NCBI GenBank assembly: GCA_019247715.1 | Contig: JAFBAO010000051.1 | Coordinates: 43,057-107,056, forward strand | Length of the DNA: 64,000 nucleotides | Direction of reading: 5' to 3' | DNA from: Caulobacteraceae bacterium | GTDB taxonomy: Bacteria; Pseudomonadota; Alphaproteobacteria; Caulobacterales; Caulobacteraceae | Shown: positions 26,788 through 35,095 of the stretch, piece by piece | How positions within the stretch are numbered: position 1 is the first letter of the stretch | How the letters are laid out: each line of letters opens with the position of its first letter | Notes under the pieces: model-generated | The model's database searches: none | What the model was told of the DNA's origin: nothing | The model's input: only the letters and a program-made list of their open reading frames with translations | Program-made: the position numbers and the translations under genes

Positions 26788-27561
26788 CTAGAGTCTCCTG
26801 GGCTGGGCGAGGGCCGCCACGCTGGCCGAGCCGATCGGGCCCGCCTCGTCATAGACCCAGCACTCGCCGATGGCGACGCCGTCGGCGGCTTGGTGGTTGA
26901 CCGCCTCCAGGCCGACCCAGGGGGTTGTCGGCAGCCGGCAAAGGTAGAGGGTGACGTCGCTGTTGATGTAGAGCAGGCCCTTGTCGCCGGCGTTGGCGAA
27001 GGGGCTGGCGAAGTCGGCGGCGAGCGCGACCCGGGTGAACGGCGTCACCGGCTCGCCCTCGATCATCTCGCGGATCTCGCGCATCCAGACCCGCTTGGGC
27101 GCCATCGTCCCCATGGCGCCGGCGATGAAGCGCATGTCCCAGAGCGGCATCCGCGGGTCCACGTCCTCGCGTTTCGGCAGCGTCTCCGGCCCCGGCGCGT
27201 CCCACGACGGCGGACTCCAGATCGCGCCCTCCGGCGCCTCGCCGCGGCGCAGCAGCTGGACGCTGGCGCGAGCGGCGCTGGCGCCGGCGCTGAGAAGCTC
27301 GGCGTCGATGACCTTGATCCGGTATCCGTCGCGCACGACGCGGGTCACGATCTCGATCGGCGACAGGTCGGGCAGGCGGTACATGTCGACGGTGAGGCGC
27401 GCGGGCAGGTAGTCGGGCCCGCCATGCCGCCGCTCGATCTCGCGCGCGAGCAGCCCGCAGACCACCCGCCCGTGCAGGGAGCTGCTTCTCCAGGGGCCGC
27501 GGGCGCTGCGGGTGGGGGCGAAGCGCTCGCCGTCGCGGCGGAAATACGGCTCCTCCCCCAT
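26788..27561 (-). CDS. Acyl-CoA thioesterase-like double-hotdog protein
   Basis: A 257-aa protein with the layout of the acyl-CoA thioesterase (4HBT_3/TesB-like) group. The first hotdog contains RSSSLHGRVVCGLLAREIERR and RLTVDMYRLPDL; the second contains YINSDVTLYLCRLPTTPWVGLEAVNHQ split by short loops, followed by GECWVYDEAGPIGSASVAAL, which resembles the catalytic end of the family. It probably hydrolyses an acyl-CoA. It is coupled to the downstream SDR (3 bp gap), and its start lies 1 bp from the proS stop. Confidence 0.8.
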   Translation of the reverse strand: MGEEPYFRRDGERFAPTRSARGPWRSSSLHGRVVCGLLAREIERRHGGPDYLPARLTVDMYRLPDLSPIEIVTRVVRDGYRIKVIDAELLSAGASAARASVQLLRRGEAPEGAIWSPPSWDAPGPETLPKREDVDPRMPLWDMRFIAGAMGTMAPKRVWMREIREMIEGEPVTPFTRVALAADFASPFANAGDKGLLYINSDVTLYLCRLPTTPWVGLEAVNHQAADGVAIGECWVYDEAGPIGSASVAALAQPRRL

Positions 27562-27562
27562 G

Positions 27563-29119
27563 CTAGTAGGCGCGCCCGATGAGGACTTCCTCGACCGCCG
27601 GCGCGCCGGTGAAGAGGCAGTCGCCGCCAGGGCCGCCCTGCTCCAGCGGAATGTTCCGCAAGGAGAGCTTGAGGCCCTTCAGCCGGGCGTCGACCGCTTC
27701 CAGCGCCGCGCCGGTCGGCCTCGACCAGGGGGCGCGCACCCAGCCGCGGAACGGCGCGCCTTCGTCCTCGTCGGCGGCCGCGCCGAAGTAGTCGGCAAGC
27801 GCCTCGAAGCTGCGGATGTCGGAGCGGATATTGTCGTCGAGCCGCGCCTTGGCCTCGGCGTAGAGAGCCGACTGGATATCGGCGAGGATCCGCGGCGCCT
27901 CGGCGATGAAGGCGTGTTGCGCCATGGCCTGCGAGGCCACCTTGTCGCCGTCGCGCAAGGCGTCGCGCCGCAGGAACACCACCTGACCGGAAGCAGCATC
28001 TCGCGGCCCCGCCTCGACGATGATCGGCGCGCCGCGCCGGACCCAGTCCCAGCGCTTGTCCGCCGAGCGCATAGCCCGGGTGTCGAGCAGGGCGCGCATC
28101 CGCTCGCCGAACGCGGTCTGGCCGTTCAGCGCCTTCGCCAGGCTCTCCCCATAGGCGAGAACCTCGGCGTCCTCGGGCTTGTCGCGCAGGATCGGGCAGA
28201 TCACCACCTGGCGCGGGGCGATGGCGGGGGGCAGTCGCAGACCGTCGTCGTCGCCGTGGGTCATCACCACCCCGCCGATCAGCCGGGTGGAGACCCCCCA
28301 GCTGGTGGTGTGGCAATATTCGAGCTCGCCCTTGGCGTCCTGGAACCGGATGTTCTGGGCCCGGGCGAAGTTCTGGCCGAGGTAGTGCGAGGTGCCGGCC
28401 TGCAGGGCCTTGCCGTCCTGCATCATGGCCTCGATGGAGTAGGTGGCGACGGCGCCGGGGAAGCGCTCGTTCTCGGGCTTCTCGCCGGCCACAACCGGCA
28501 TGGCGAGGGTAGTCTCGGCGAAATCACGATAGACTTCCAGCATCCGCATGGTCTCGGCCCTGGCGTCGGCGACGTCGGCGTGGGCGGTGTGGCCCTCCTG
28601 CCAGAGGAACTCCGAGGTTCTGAGGAACAGGCGCGTGCGCATCTCCCAGCGCACCACGTTGGCCCACTGGTTGATGAGCAGCGGCAGGTCCCGGTAGCTC
28701 TTGATCCAGCGCTGGAAGGCGTCGCCGATGATGGTCTCCGAGGTCGGCCGCACCACCAGCGGCTCCTCCAGCGCCGCGTCGGGATCGACGACCAGCTCGC
28801 CGCCCAGCGCCTTCAGCCGGTGATGGGTCACCACCGCCATCTCCTTGGCGAACCCCTCCACGTGGGCCGCCTCCTTGGCGAAGAAGCTCAAGGGGATGAA
28901 GAGCGGGAAGTAGGCGTTCTGGTGGCCGGTCTCCTTGATCCGGCGGTCGAGATCGCGCTGCAGCTCCTCCCAGATCCCATAGCCCCAGGGCTTGATGATC
29001 ATGCAGCCGCGCACCGGGCTGGTCTCGGCGAGCTCGGCCTCGCGCACCACCGCCTGATACCATTCGGGAAATGTCGAGCGGTTGCCGCTCATCCGGCTGA
29101 CGCTCAGCGCGCGCTGCAT
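27563..29119 (-). CDS. proS: Proline--tRNA ligase, archaeal/eukaryotic type (type 3)
   Basis: A 518-aa class II synthetase that charges tRNA-Pro. The N-terminal block (AETSPVRGCMIIKPWGYGIW, then ETGHQNAYFPLFIP) and EGHTAHA are those of type 3 ProRS, as in Thermus, and not the RLMLRAGMI start of the usual alphaproteobacterial type. Motif 2 is VVRWEMRTRLFLRTSEF. The C-terminus ends in GRAY, matching the conserved terminal Tyr of this type. No editing insertion is present. Whether a second ProRS exists in the genome cannot be seen here. Confidence 0.93.
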   Translation of the reverse strand: MQRALSVSRMSGNRSTFPEWYQAVVREAELAETSPVRGCMIIKPWGYGIWEELQRDLDRRIKETGHQNAYFPLFIPLSFFAKEAAHVEGFAKEMAVVTHHRLKALGGELVVDPDAALEEPLVVRPTSETIIGDAFQRWIKSYRDLPLLINQWANVVRWEMRTRLFLRTSEFLWQEGHTAHADVADARAETMRMLEVYRDFAETTLAMPVVAGEKPENERFPGAVATYSIEAMMQDGKALQAGTSHYLGQNFARAQNIRFQDAKGELEYCHTTSWGVSTRLIGGVVMTHGDDDGLRLPPAIAPRQVVICPILRDKPEDAEVLAYGESLAKALNGQTAFGERMRALLDTRAMRSADKRWDWVRRGAPIIVEAGPRDAASGQVVFLRRDALRDGDKVASQAMAQHAFIAEAPRILADIQSALYAEAKARLDDNIRSDIRSFEALADYFGAAADEDEGAPFRGWVRAPWSRPTGAALEAVDARLKGLKLSLRNIPLEQGGPGGDCLFTGAPAVEEVLIGRAY

Positions 29120-29214
29120 GAAGAACCTCCGTCGGGAGGCTCCTTAGCGGCCTGCGGGCGCGGGCGCCACTGCCCGCGGGCGCGGCGCGGGCCGCCGGCA
29201 AGCCGGCGAGGGCG

Positions 29215-29754
29215 TCACGGGACCGGGCGGCCGTCCAGCACCGCCAGGCGCAGCGGCCGCGGAGCCGCCGCCGCCTCGCCGTTGATCCGCTCGACCGCCA
29301 GTTCCCGCCTCGCCAGTCCCGCGAGGCCGGGAAACGGCGAGAGGGGCTGATAGAGCCCGAGGAAAAGGTCGACCGCGCCGCCGGAGCTGCGCAAAGGGGC
29401 GAAGACCACCTCCAGCCGCACCGGCGGTTCGGCCTCGCCGGCGGCCGCGCGCAGAACCGCGATGTCTCCGGCGGCGAGCGTTGATCCCAGGATGTCCGCC
29501 ACCAGAGGGCGGTGCGCCGGGCGCCAGACCGCCAGCAGGTCCTCGCCGGCCAGCGACCTGCCGTGGAGGCCGTTCACTGTCTCGCCCGCCAGCCGGAAAC
29601 GATACACGCCGGCGTCGTCGCGGACGGCCAGGAAGACCTGCGCCGCCAGCTGGAAGAAGTCCGCGAGGTCGATGTCCGCCCGCGCCGGCGGCGCATGACC
29701 CCGGCGGCGGCTGCGCCAATAGGTCTGCAGGAGCTCGGTGTTCGAATGGAACAT
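29215..29754 (-). CDS. PAS_5-type domain protein
   Basis: A 179-aa protein resembling the alphaproteobacterial PAS_5 family. It begins NTELLQTYWRSRRRG and has the blocks ADIDLADFFQLAAQVFLAV, YRFRLAGETVNGLHGRSLAG and VRLEVVFAPLRSSGGAVDLFLGL. No output domain follows, so it is a stand-alone sensor-like protein. The role of the family is unknown, though members are common in Caulobacterales. It lies upstream of proS on the same strand (95 bp). Two palindromic repeats lie in its upstream region. Confidence 0.75.
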   Translation of the reverse strand: MFHSNTELLQTYWRSRRRGHAPPARADIDLADFFQLAAQVFLAVRDDAGVYRFRLAGETVNGLHGRSLAGEDLLAVWRPAHRPLVADILGSTLAAGDIAVLRAAAGEAEPPVRLEVVFAPLRSSGGAVDLFLGLYQPLSPFPGLAGLARRELAVERINGEAAAAPRPLRLAVLDGRPVP

Positions 29755-29860
29755 AAGGGGCCCACCCAGAGTCGCTCCGAAACAGAGACGAAGCGCCCAA
29801 GGGTTGCAGGAAAGCGGCCGGCCAACCCTTGGCCGCGCCAGAACGGGACAGCTTCAGGCG

Positions 29861-29938
29861 CTAGTGTGGTGGATCAGCGGTTCGCCCCATCGTCGCGGCG
29901 GGCGCTGTGGCGAACTTCTGATCCGTAAACCACGCTAG
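29861..29938. repeat. Imperfect palindromic repeat A
   Basis: The left arm (CTAGTGTGGT... from 29861) is complementary to the right arm ending ...ACCACGCTAG at 29938, with a few mismatches and a short gap. Both arms end in CTAG and carry GGATCAG plus GTTCGCC. The 78-bp element is not coding. It is related in layout to repeat B 14 bp to the right. It could be a MITE remnant or a REP-like element; no transposase is nearby. Confidence 0.6.
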
Positions 29939-29952
29939 AAACATATACTTGG

Positions 29953-30027
29953 CTAATGTCCTCATCGATTCCGAAGTTCGAGCGGAGGCGCCGCTCACGC
30001 TAGCGAACTTCGGAATCGGGACACTAG
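29953..30027. repeat. Palindromic repeat B at the M16 protease 3' end
   Basis: A perfect 15-bp inverted repeat (CGATTCCGAAGTTCG at 29966-29980 and its complement at 30004-30018) is flanked by CTAATGTCC / GGACACTAG arms. An internal AGCGG/CCGCT stem also fits. The terminal CTAG supplies the TAG stop codon of the M16 gene (30024-30026 on the minus strand). The RNA could fold into a long hairpin and act as terminator or stabiliser of the M16 mRNA. Confidence 0.7.
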
Positions 30028-32951
30028 CTGCGCGGCGCGGCGGGTCCCGAGGCTGCGGCCGCCGCCGACCGCGGCTTGACCACCAGGCGCCAGGCGGTCT
30101 CGGGCTTCAGGTAGGTTCCGGCGGCCTTGCGGACGTCGGCGGCCGAGACGCGCTCCAAGGCCGCCTCGGCGCTGCGCAGGATGTCGAGGCGCCGCGGATC
30201 GGCCTGGGCCCCCGAGAGCCCCGCCAGCCAGTACTCGTTGGTCGCCACCGCCTTTTCCAGGCCCTCTATGCGGGGCTTCTTGGCCCGCTGCAGCTCGTCG
30301 TCGCTGATCTCCCTGGTCCTGAGGTCGGCGGCGATGGCGCCGACATCGGCGAAGAAGCCCTCCAGCCTGGCCGGCGGCGCCTCCACCTGCGCGCTGACAT
30401 AGCCCCAGCGCGGCCAGACCAGGCTGGCGCTGGCCCGGGCGGAGGGCGAATAGGTGACGCCCTCCTGAAGACGCAGCACGTCGATGAGGCGCAGCTGCAG
30501 CACGTCGGCGAGGATGATGTTGACGCGCGCGCCCTGAGGGTCGGCGAAGAAGTCGGCGGTTGGCCAGGCGATGAAGCCGATCGCCTGGTCGGCGCGGCCG
30601 TCGTGGGAGAGGCTGACCGGCTCGGCCGCCGGGGCCGGGAAGCTGGGCGGAGGGGCGGGCGTGGCCTCCGATTCCGGCGCGGGCCGCTCGGGCAGGGCGC
30701 CGAAGGTCTCGGCCACCGCGGCGATGGCCTTGTCGACCGTGACGTCGCCGACCACGGTCACCTCGATCGCCCCCTTGGCGAGGGCCGGTCCGAGCTGGCC
30801 CTTCAGGCCCTCCAGCGAGGCGGCCGCGATCTCCGCCTTGGCCGGAAAGGTCCAGCGGCGGTCGCCCCCGTGGATCATCCCCTGCAGGTCGCGGCCCAGG
30901 ACCCCGCTGTCGGTGGCCTGATACTGGCTCTCCAGCACGCCGCCGTAGGCCTTGATCCGCTGGAAGGCCTCCGGCCGCCAGCCGGGCTCGGTGACATAGG
31001 CGGCCAAGACCTCCATCTGGGTCGAGAGGTCGCTCGTGCGGGTCTCGCCGCTGAGGGCGAAGGCGTCGTCTTCGCAGGCGAGGTTGACGCCGTAGACCTG
31101 GCCGGCCAGGGCGCGCTCCGCATCGTCGGCGCTGATCTTTTCCAGGCCGCCCTCGGCGAAGGCGGAGCCCGCCCAGACCATCGACTGGCGATCGGCGGGC
31201 AGGCCCTTGAGGCCATCGCCGATGCGCACGCGCACCAGCACCTGGTCCTGACGGAACTTGGTCGGTTTGACCGTCAGCCGCACCCCGTTCTGGAAGCGGA
31301 CCTGCACCGTGTCGAGGTCCGGGACCTCCTTCCGTTCAGCGACCTTGCCGGGCGTCCCGAAGTCGGAATAGGGCCAATCGGCCACCTGCAGCGCGCCCGG
31401 CGCTTCCAGGGGTCCCGACTGGGCGGTCTGGAAGGCGACGCGCAGCGCCTGTTCGCCGCCGTCCACGGGCGAGGGGCTCGAGAGGAACACCAGCGGGCCC
31501 TCGCCCTCGAAGGCAGCCTTCAGAGCCTGGGAGACGGTCTGGGCGGTGAGATCCTTGGCGACCGCCTTGAAGAGGGCGAGATCGTCGGCGGGGCTGGTCT
31601 CCACCTCGTCGTCATCGAGAGTGCTGGCGATGTCCTCGGCCACGGCGGGCGTGCGGCGGGTGGCCGCGCCGTCGGCCGCGAGCTGCAGGCTCGCCTGGAG
31701 CTCGGTGATCTCGCGGGCAAGCTCGTCGGGCCGCACGCCGAACTTGGCGACGCGCCGGACCTCGGTCTCGGCCGCGGCCAGCGCCTCCTTCCAGTGGTCC
31801 GGCTGGGCCGTCACCACCAGCCCGGTGACCTTGGCGGCCCGCAATTGATCGGCGCGGAACGCGCCGGCGGCGATGAACGGGGGCGCAGCGCCGCGCGCCA
31901 GGCTGCCGAGGCGCCGATTGAGCACCGCCATGCCCAGCCGCTCGATCCACTGGCGCCGCCGCTTGGCCGCGGTGTCGGCGCTGAGATCGGGCGCGGTCAC
32001 CCAGGCCAGCTCGAGGGCCGTCGGGCCGCCGGGCTCGACCGCGACCTTGTAGTCGGCGTTGCGCTTCTGGATCCGGCCCAGGTCCGGATCGCGTCCGGGC
32101 GGGCCCTGGCCGGTCCAGTCGGCGAACCGCGCCTTGATCTTGGCTTCCATCGCCGCCGGATCGAAATCGCCCACCGCGATCAGGGTCGCCCGCTCGGGCC
32201 GGTAGAACTTGCGGTAGAAGTCCTCGATCTGGTCGCGGGAGGCGTTCTGGATCACCGGGACGAGGCCGATGGGCAGGCGCCTCGGCGGCAGCTGCCCGGC
32301 CATCAGGAAGGCCAGACGGGCCTTGCCGACCCGATAGTTGGGGGTGTCGCGCAGGCGTTCCTCGGAGAGGATCACGCCGCGTTCCTTGTCGATGTCCTCC
32401 TGCCGCAGCGACAGGTTCCCGCCGGTCTCGCGCAGCAGCATCAGCGCGTCGTCAACCGTGTTCTCGTCGGCGGAAGGGAGGTCGAGCTTGTAGACCGTAG
32501 CGTCCTGGCGGGTCTGGGCGTTGGTGTCCGGACCGAACGCGAGGCCGTGACGCTGAAGGATCTTCACCATCTCGCCGCGGTCGGGAACCGCCTTGGAGCC
32601 GTTGAAGGCCATGTGCTCCAGGAAGTGCGCCAGGCCCTGTTGCGCGTCGGTCTCCATCAGCGAGCCGGCGTCGAAATAGAGGCGCAGCGAGGCCTGGCCG
32701 GGCGGGGTGGCGTTGCGCATGATCGCATAGCGCATGCCGTTCGAAAGCGACCCGAAGCGGATGGCCGGATCCGCCTTGAGGTCGGAGCGGGCCTGCGGCC
32801 ATTCCCCCGTCTTCAGCCGGGGCGCGGGGGCGGCGGGGGCGCGGCCCTCCGAGGCGGGGTGGATGTGAACGGGCAGGCCGAGCGCGGCCGCCGAGCCCGC
32901 GACGGCGAAGGCCGCCAATGCGGCCAGGGTCAGACGCGGAAGCTTGATCAT
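30024..32951 (-). CDS. M16 family zinc metalloprotease (pitrilysin-like)
   Basis: A 975-aa protein with a Sec signal peptide (hydrophobic run about residues 8-24). The inverted zinc motif HFLEH is at 109-113 and the third ligand, E190 (KERGVILSEE), lies 77 residues on, as the family needs. Two further M16_C-type domains cover about 230-420 and 690-880. The length matches periplasmic two-half pitrilysin-type proteases. It should degrade peptides in the periplasm. Its C-terminus (GPAAPRS) ends inside a palindromic repeat whose CTAG gives the stop codon. Confidence 0.93.
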   Translation of the reverse strand: MIKLPRLTLAALAAFAVAGSAAALGLPVHIHPASEGRAPAAPAPRLKTGEWPQARSDLKADPAIRFGSLSNGMRYAIMRNATPPGQASLRLYFDAGSLMETDAQQGLAHFLEHMAFNGSKAVPDRGEMVKILQRHGLAFGPDTNAQTRQDATVYKLDLPSADENTVDDALMLLRETGGNLSLRQEDIDKERGVILSEERLRDTPNYRVGKARLAFLMAGQLPPRRLPIGLVPVIQNASRDQIEDFYRKFYRPERATLIAVGDFDPAAMEAKIKARFADWTGQGPPGRDPDLGRIQKRNADYKVAVEPGGPTALELAWVTAPDLSADTAAKRRRQWIERLGMAVLNRRLGSLARGAAPPFIAAGAFRADQLRAAKVTGLVVTAQPDHWKEALAAAETEVRRVAKFGVRPDELAREITELQASLQLAADGAATRRTPAVAEDIASTLDDDEVETSPADDLALFKAVAKDLTAQTVSQALKAAFEGEGPLVFLSSPSPVDGGEQALRVAFQTAQSGPLEAPGALQVADWPYSDFGTPGKVAERKEVPDLDTVQVRFQNGVRLTVKPTKFRQDQVLVRVRIGDGLKGLPADRQSMVWAGSAFAEGGLEKISADDAERALAGQVYGVNLACEDDAFALSGETRTSDLSTQMEVLAAYVTEPGWRPEAFQRIKAYGGVLESQYQATDSGVLGRDLQGMIHGGDRRWTFPAKAEIAAASLEGLKGQLGPALAKGAIEVTVVGDVTVDKAIAAVAETFGALPERPAPESEATPAPPPSFPAPAAEPVSLSHDGRADQAIGFIAWPTADFFADPQGARVNIILADVLQLRLIDVLRLQEGVTYSPSARASASLVWPRWGYVSAQVEAPPARLEGFFADVGAIAADLRTREISDDELQRAKKPRIEGLEKAVATNEYWLAGLSGAQADPRRLDILRSAEAALERVSAADVRKAAGTYLKPETAWRLVVKPRSAAAAASGPAAPRS

Positions 32952-33491
32952 CTGGACTCTCGAGCGGGCAAGCGCCGGAACATGCCTCGCGCCGCCCCGC
33001 GGTCAAGCCGCGATCACGCGCGACCGACTGTCCGCTCCAGAGGAGCCAGCATGGGGGTCGGGGATTTGAGAGAGGGAAAGCGCCGGCCGGACGACCGCCG
33101 AGCCCAGGGGGCTGGGGGGGCTGTTCAGGGTCCAGGATCGACGTGCGTCGCCCGGCCGACCCCGTCTTTGTGGCAGGCGGATGCGGCCCGGAAAGGACCA
33201 GAGTTGGGCGCTTTGACGGCGCAGGCCTTCGCCATGGACGCCCGGGATGTGCCCTGGAAGATACAGGTCGCCGGAGATTCCCGGGCGCGGCGGGGGTGCG
33301 CCTTGCGTTGGCCACGCGAATGGCGCCAAAAAAGCGTCGACAGTTGCTTGGCGGCCGTCCAGTTGCGGTCGCCGGGGTAGGGGAAGGTTCGCGCGCGGCC
33401 TCGCGAAGGCGCAGCTTTCGTTGCGGCGAACCTTTTGAGAGCGCCGGCGAGGGCGATCCTGATGAAGGATCGCCCTTATTGCGTCATGGGC
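32952..33491. other. 540-bp non-coding stretch between the M16 and hfaB genes
   Basis: No frame here has coding character. It holds two inverted repeats. One is AAGGTTCGC at 33384-33392 with GCGAACCTT at 33426-33434, followed by TT. The other is AGGGCGATCC at 33450-33459 with its complement at 33467-33476. Both lie downstream of hfaB, where hfaD would be expected. The rest shows G-rich runs only. It must also contain the promoter region of the M16 gene. Confidence 0.5.
33450..33476 (-). terminator. Hairpin after hfaB
   Basis: A perfect 10-bp inverted repeat with a 7-nt loop lies 15 bp beyond the hfaB stop. No T-run follows on the minus strand, so termination there may be weak or Rho-assisted. 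It is the first structure after the gene and probably marks the end of the hfa transcript. Confidence 0.4.
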
Positions 33492-34523
33492 TCAGTAGCG
33501 GTCGCGCCGGTCCGAGCGCAGGTCGGGGTCGCGGCGGTCGTTCCAGCGGTTGGGGTCCTGCCGGGTCGCCGCGTTGTTGGTCTGCACGGTGTTGTAGGCC
33601 GGCACATAGGCCCCGGTGGGGCCGGTGGTGACGTTCTCGCCGAGCGGATCGCTGTGCAGGCAAGCTTCCGGGCCTGGCATGCCGTAGAGGTTCCCCACCA
33701 TCTCGACCGCGGCCCGTTCGATCACCGAGCGCACGCCCAGCTGCAGCGGCTCCAGGCCGCCTTCCCCCGCCGAGAAGGCGAAGGCGTTGTTGTTGCCCAC
33801 CGCGAAGACGCCGGCGCTCACTTCGTGGGCGACGATCTGCTTCTGATAGGAGATGACGTCCACCACCTCGAGGCTGCGGGTGTTGATGAGCCTGAGGTCG
33901 AGGCCGACGTTCATGACGAACACCGAACCGCCCGCCTGGCCGCGCACGTCGTTCACGCTGGGGCCGGCGCCGGCGAAATTGACGCCCGCCGAGCGGATGT
34001 TGAAGTTGAGCTCGGTGATGCCGCCGACCAGGTAGAAGTCGGAGCCGGGCACCTGTCCGGCGAGGATCCGGCGGTACTCTGCCGCCGCCGCCGCCGCGGC
34101 GCTGTCGGCCGGCCGGTCCGAGATCAGTTTGCTGTTGGCGTATTTCAGCTCGAGCTCGGAAACCGAGGTGTCGTAGCGCTCCACGAGCGGCACGCCGGCC
34201 TTGGCGAAGGCGCTCATGGCCATCAGCGAAGCGCCCTGGGTGATCTTGCGCCCAGAACCGTCGGATTCCTCCTTGCCCGTGTAGTCGGCGATCCGGCCGA
34301 TGGCGATGCGCGGCGCGTTCACGTGGTGCGCGCGGGCGTACTCGGCCATGCAGACCAGCGCCGCCGAGTAGGGCGTCGGATTGGCGATCACCGGCGCATC
34401 GCCCACCGGATGCGCATATTCCCCCGACGGACCGGCCACCGGACTGACGCAGCCGGAGGCCATGAGGCCGGCGGTCACCAGGGCTGAAAGCCCCTTGCCG
34501 TGCCGGACTATCCTATTGCGCAT
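33492..34523 (-). CDS. hfaB: HfaB-like holdfast anchor protein (CsgG family lipoprotein)
   Basis: A 343-aa outer-membrane lipoprotein with lipobox Cys at residue 25 (GLMASGC). A CsgG-type domain covers most of it: RIAIGRIADYTGKEE, SAFAKAGVPLVERYDT, FYLVGGITELNFNI, LRLINTRSLEVVDVISYQKQIVAHEV and FGVRSVIERAAVEMV-like residues near the end. CsgG forms a secretion pore; in Caulobacter HfaB helps secrete and anchor HfaA and HfaD, fixing the holdfast to the cell. The C-terminal 25 residues are unusually rich in Arg and Asp. It overlaps hfaA by 11 bp. No hfaD follows. Confidence 0.87.
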   Translation of the reverse strand: MRNRIVRHGKGLSALVTAGLMASGCVSPVAGPSGEYAHPVGDAPVIANPTPYSAALVCMAEYARAHHVNAPRIAIGRIADYTGKEESDGSGRKITQGASLMAMSAFAKAGVPLVERYDTSVSELELKYANSKLISDRPADSAAAAAAAEYRRILAGQVPGSDFYLVGGITELNFNIRSAGVNFAGAGPSVNDVRGQAGGSVFVMNVGLDLRLINTRSLEVVDVISYQKQIVAHEVSAGVFAVGNNNAFAFSAGEGGLEPLQLGVRSVIERAAVEMVGNLYGMPGPEACLHSDPLGENVTTGPTGAYVPAYNTVQTNNAATRQDPNRWNDRRDPDLRSDRRDRY

Positions 34524-34938
34524 CGCCTACGCCCCCGTTGAGCGCCGCGGCGGCGCTGCTCTTGCCGTGATTGGTTGAGTTGGAACTGGCGTCGTCCGTC
34601 GCCTGGTCGCTCACGACCACCGAGCTGACGTCGGCGCCGAAGCCCGAGTCGTCGCGGGCGCCCGCGCCGGCGGCGGTGTCGCCGGCGCCGCCATTGGAGA
34701 AGGTGCTCTGATCGGTCCCGGCGTCGATCCAGCCGTCCACCGAGATGAGGCCGCCCGCCGCGTTGCGCATGGTCTGGCTGACCGGCTGGTTCTCCCGTCC
34801 GGGCAGCCGGCCGTAGCCGGCGTTGTAGCTCGCGGCGTTGGCGTTCATCGTCTGCGCCGCCGCGTCGCCGCCGACGCCCGCAAGACCGACCAGGGCGGCC
34901 GCGAACGCTGCAGGGCCGAAAAATGGCCGATAAACCAT
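34513..34938 (-). CDS. hfaA: HfaA-like holdfast anchoring protein
   Basis: A 141-aa exported protein. Its signal peptide (MVYRPFFGPAAFAAALVGLA, cleavage near AAAQ) precedes a mature part rich in Asn, Gly, Ser and Asp. The pattern ASYNAGYGRLPGRENQPVSQ followed by ISVDGWIDAG matches HfaA, which forms stable multimers that tether the holdfast. It overlaps hfaB by 11 bp, like the Caulobacter hfaAB order. The chosen ATG gives the only plausible signal peptide. It is divergent from the rhomboid gene. Confidence 0.82.
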   Translation of the reverse strand: MVYRPFFGPAAFAAALVGLAGVGGDAAAQTMNANAASYNAGYGRLPGRENQPVSQTMRNAAGGLISVDGWIDAGTDQSTFSNGGAGDTAAGAGARDDSGFGADVSSVVVSDQATDDASSNSTNHGKSSAAAALNGGVGDAQ

Positions 34939-35095
34939 GCTTGTTGGCGCTCCGCGGTGGGACGACATGCGGCGCCTGCAGCAACGGGCGTGCCAATCGT
35001 TTACGGAGCGCTTACCAAGAGGGCGCCCCTCCCCATTTGGGGAAGGTGACAGCCGGCGGCGCCGCGGCGATGGAAGGGGCCGCCCGGAACGAGGA

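Noticed and set aside
29949..33380. Very long + strand open frame (over 1,100 codons) opposite the M16 protease
   Set aside because: It mirrors the codon phase of the M16 gene, is rich in Gly, Arg, His and Asp, and shows no domain. The opposite strand codes a complete HxxEH protease.
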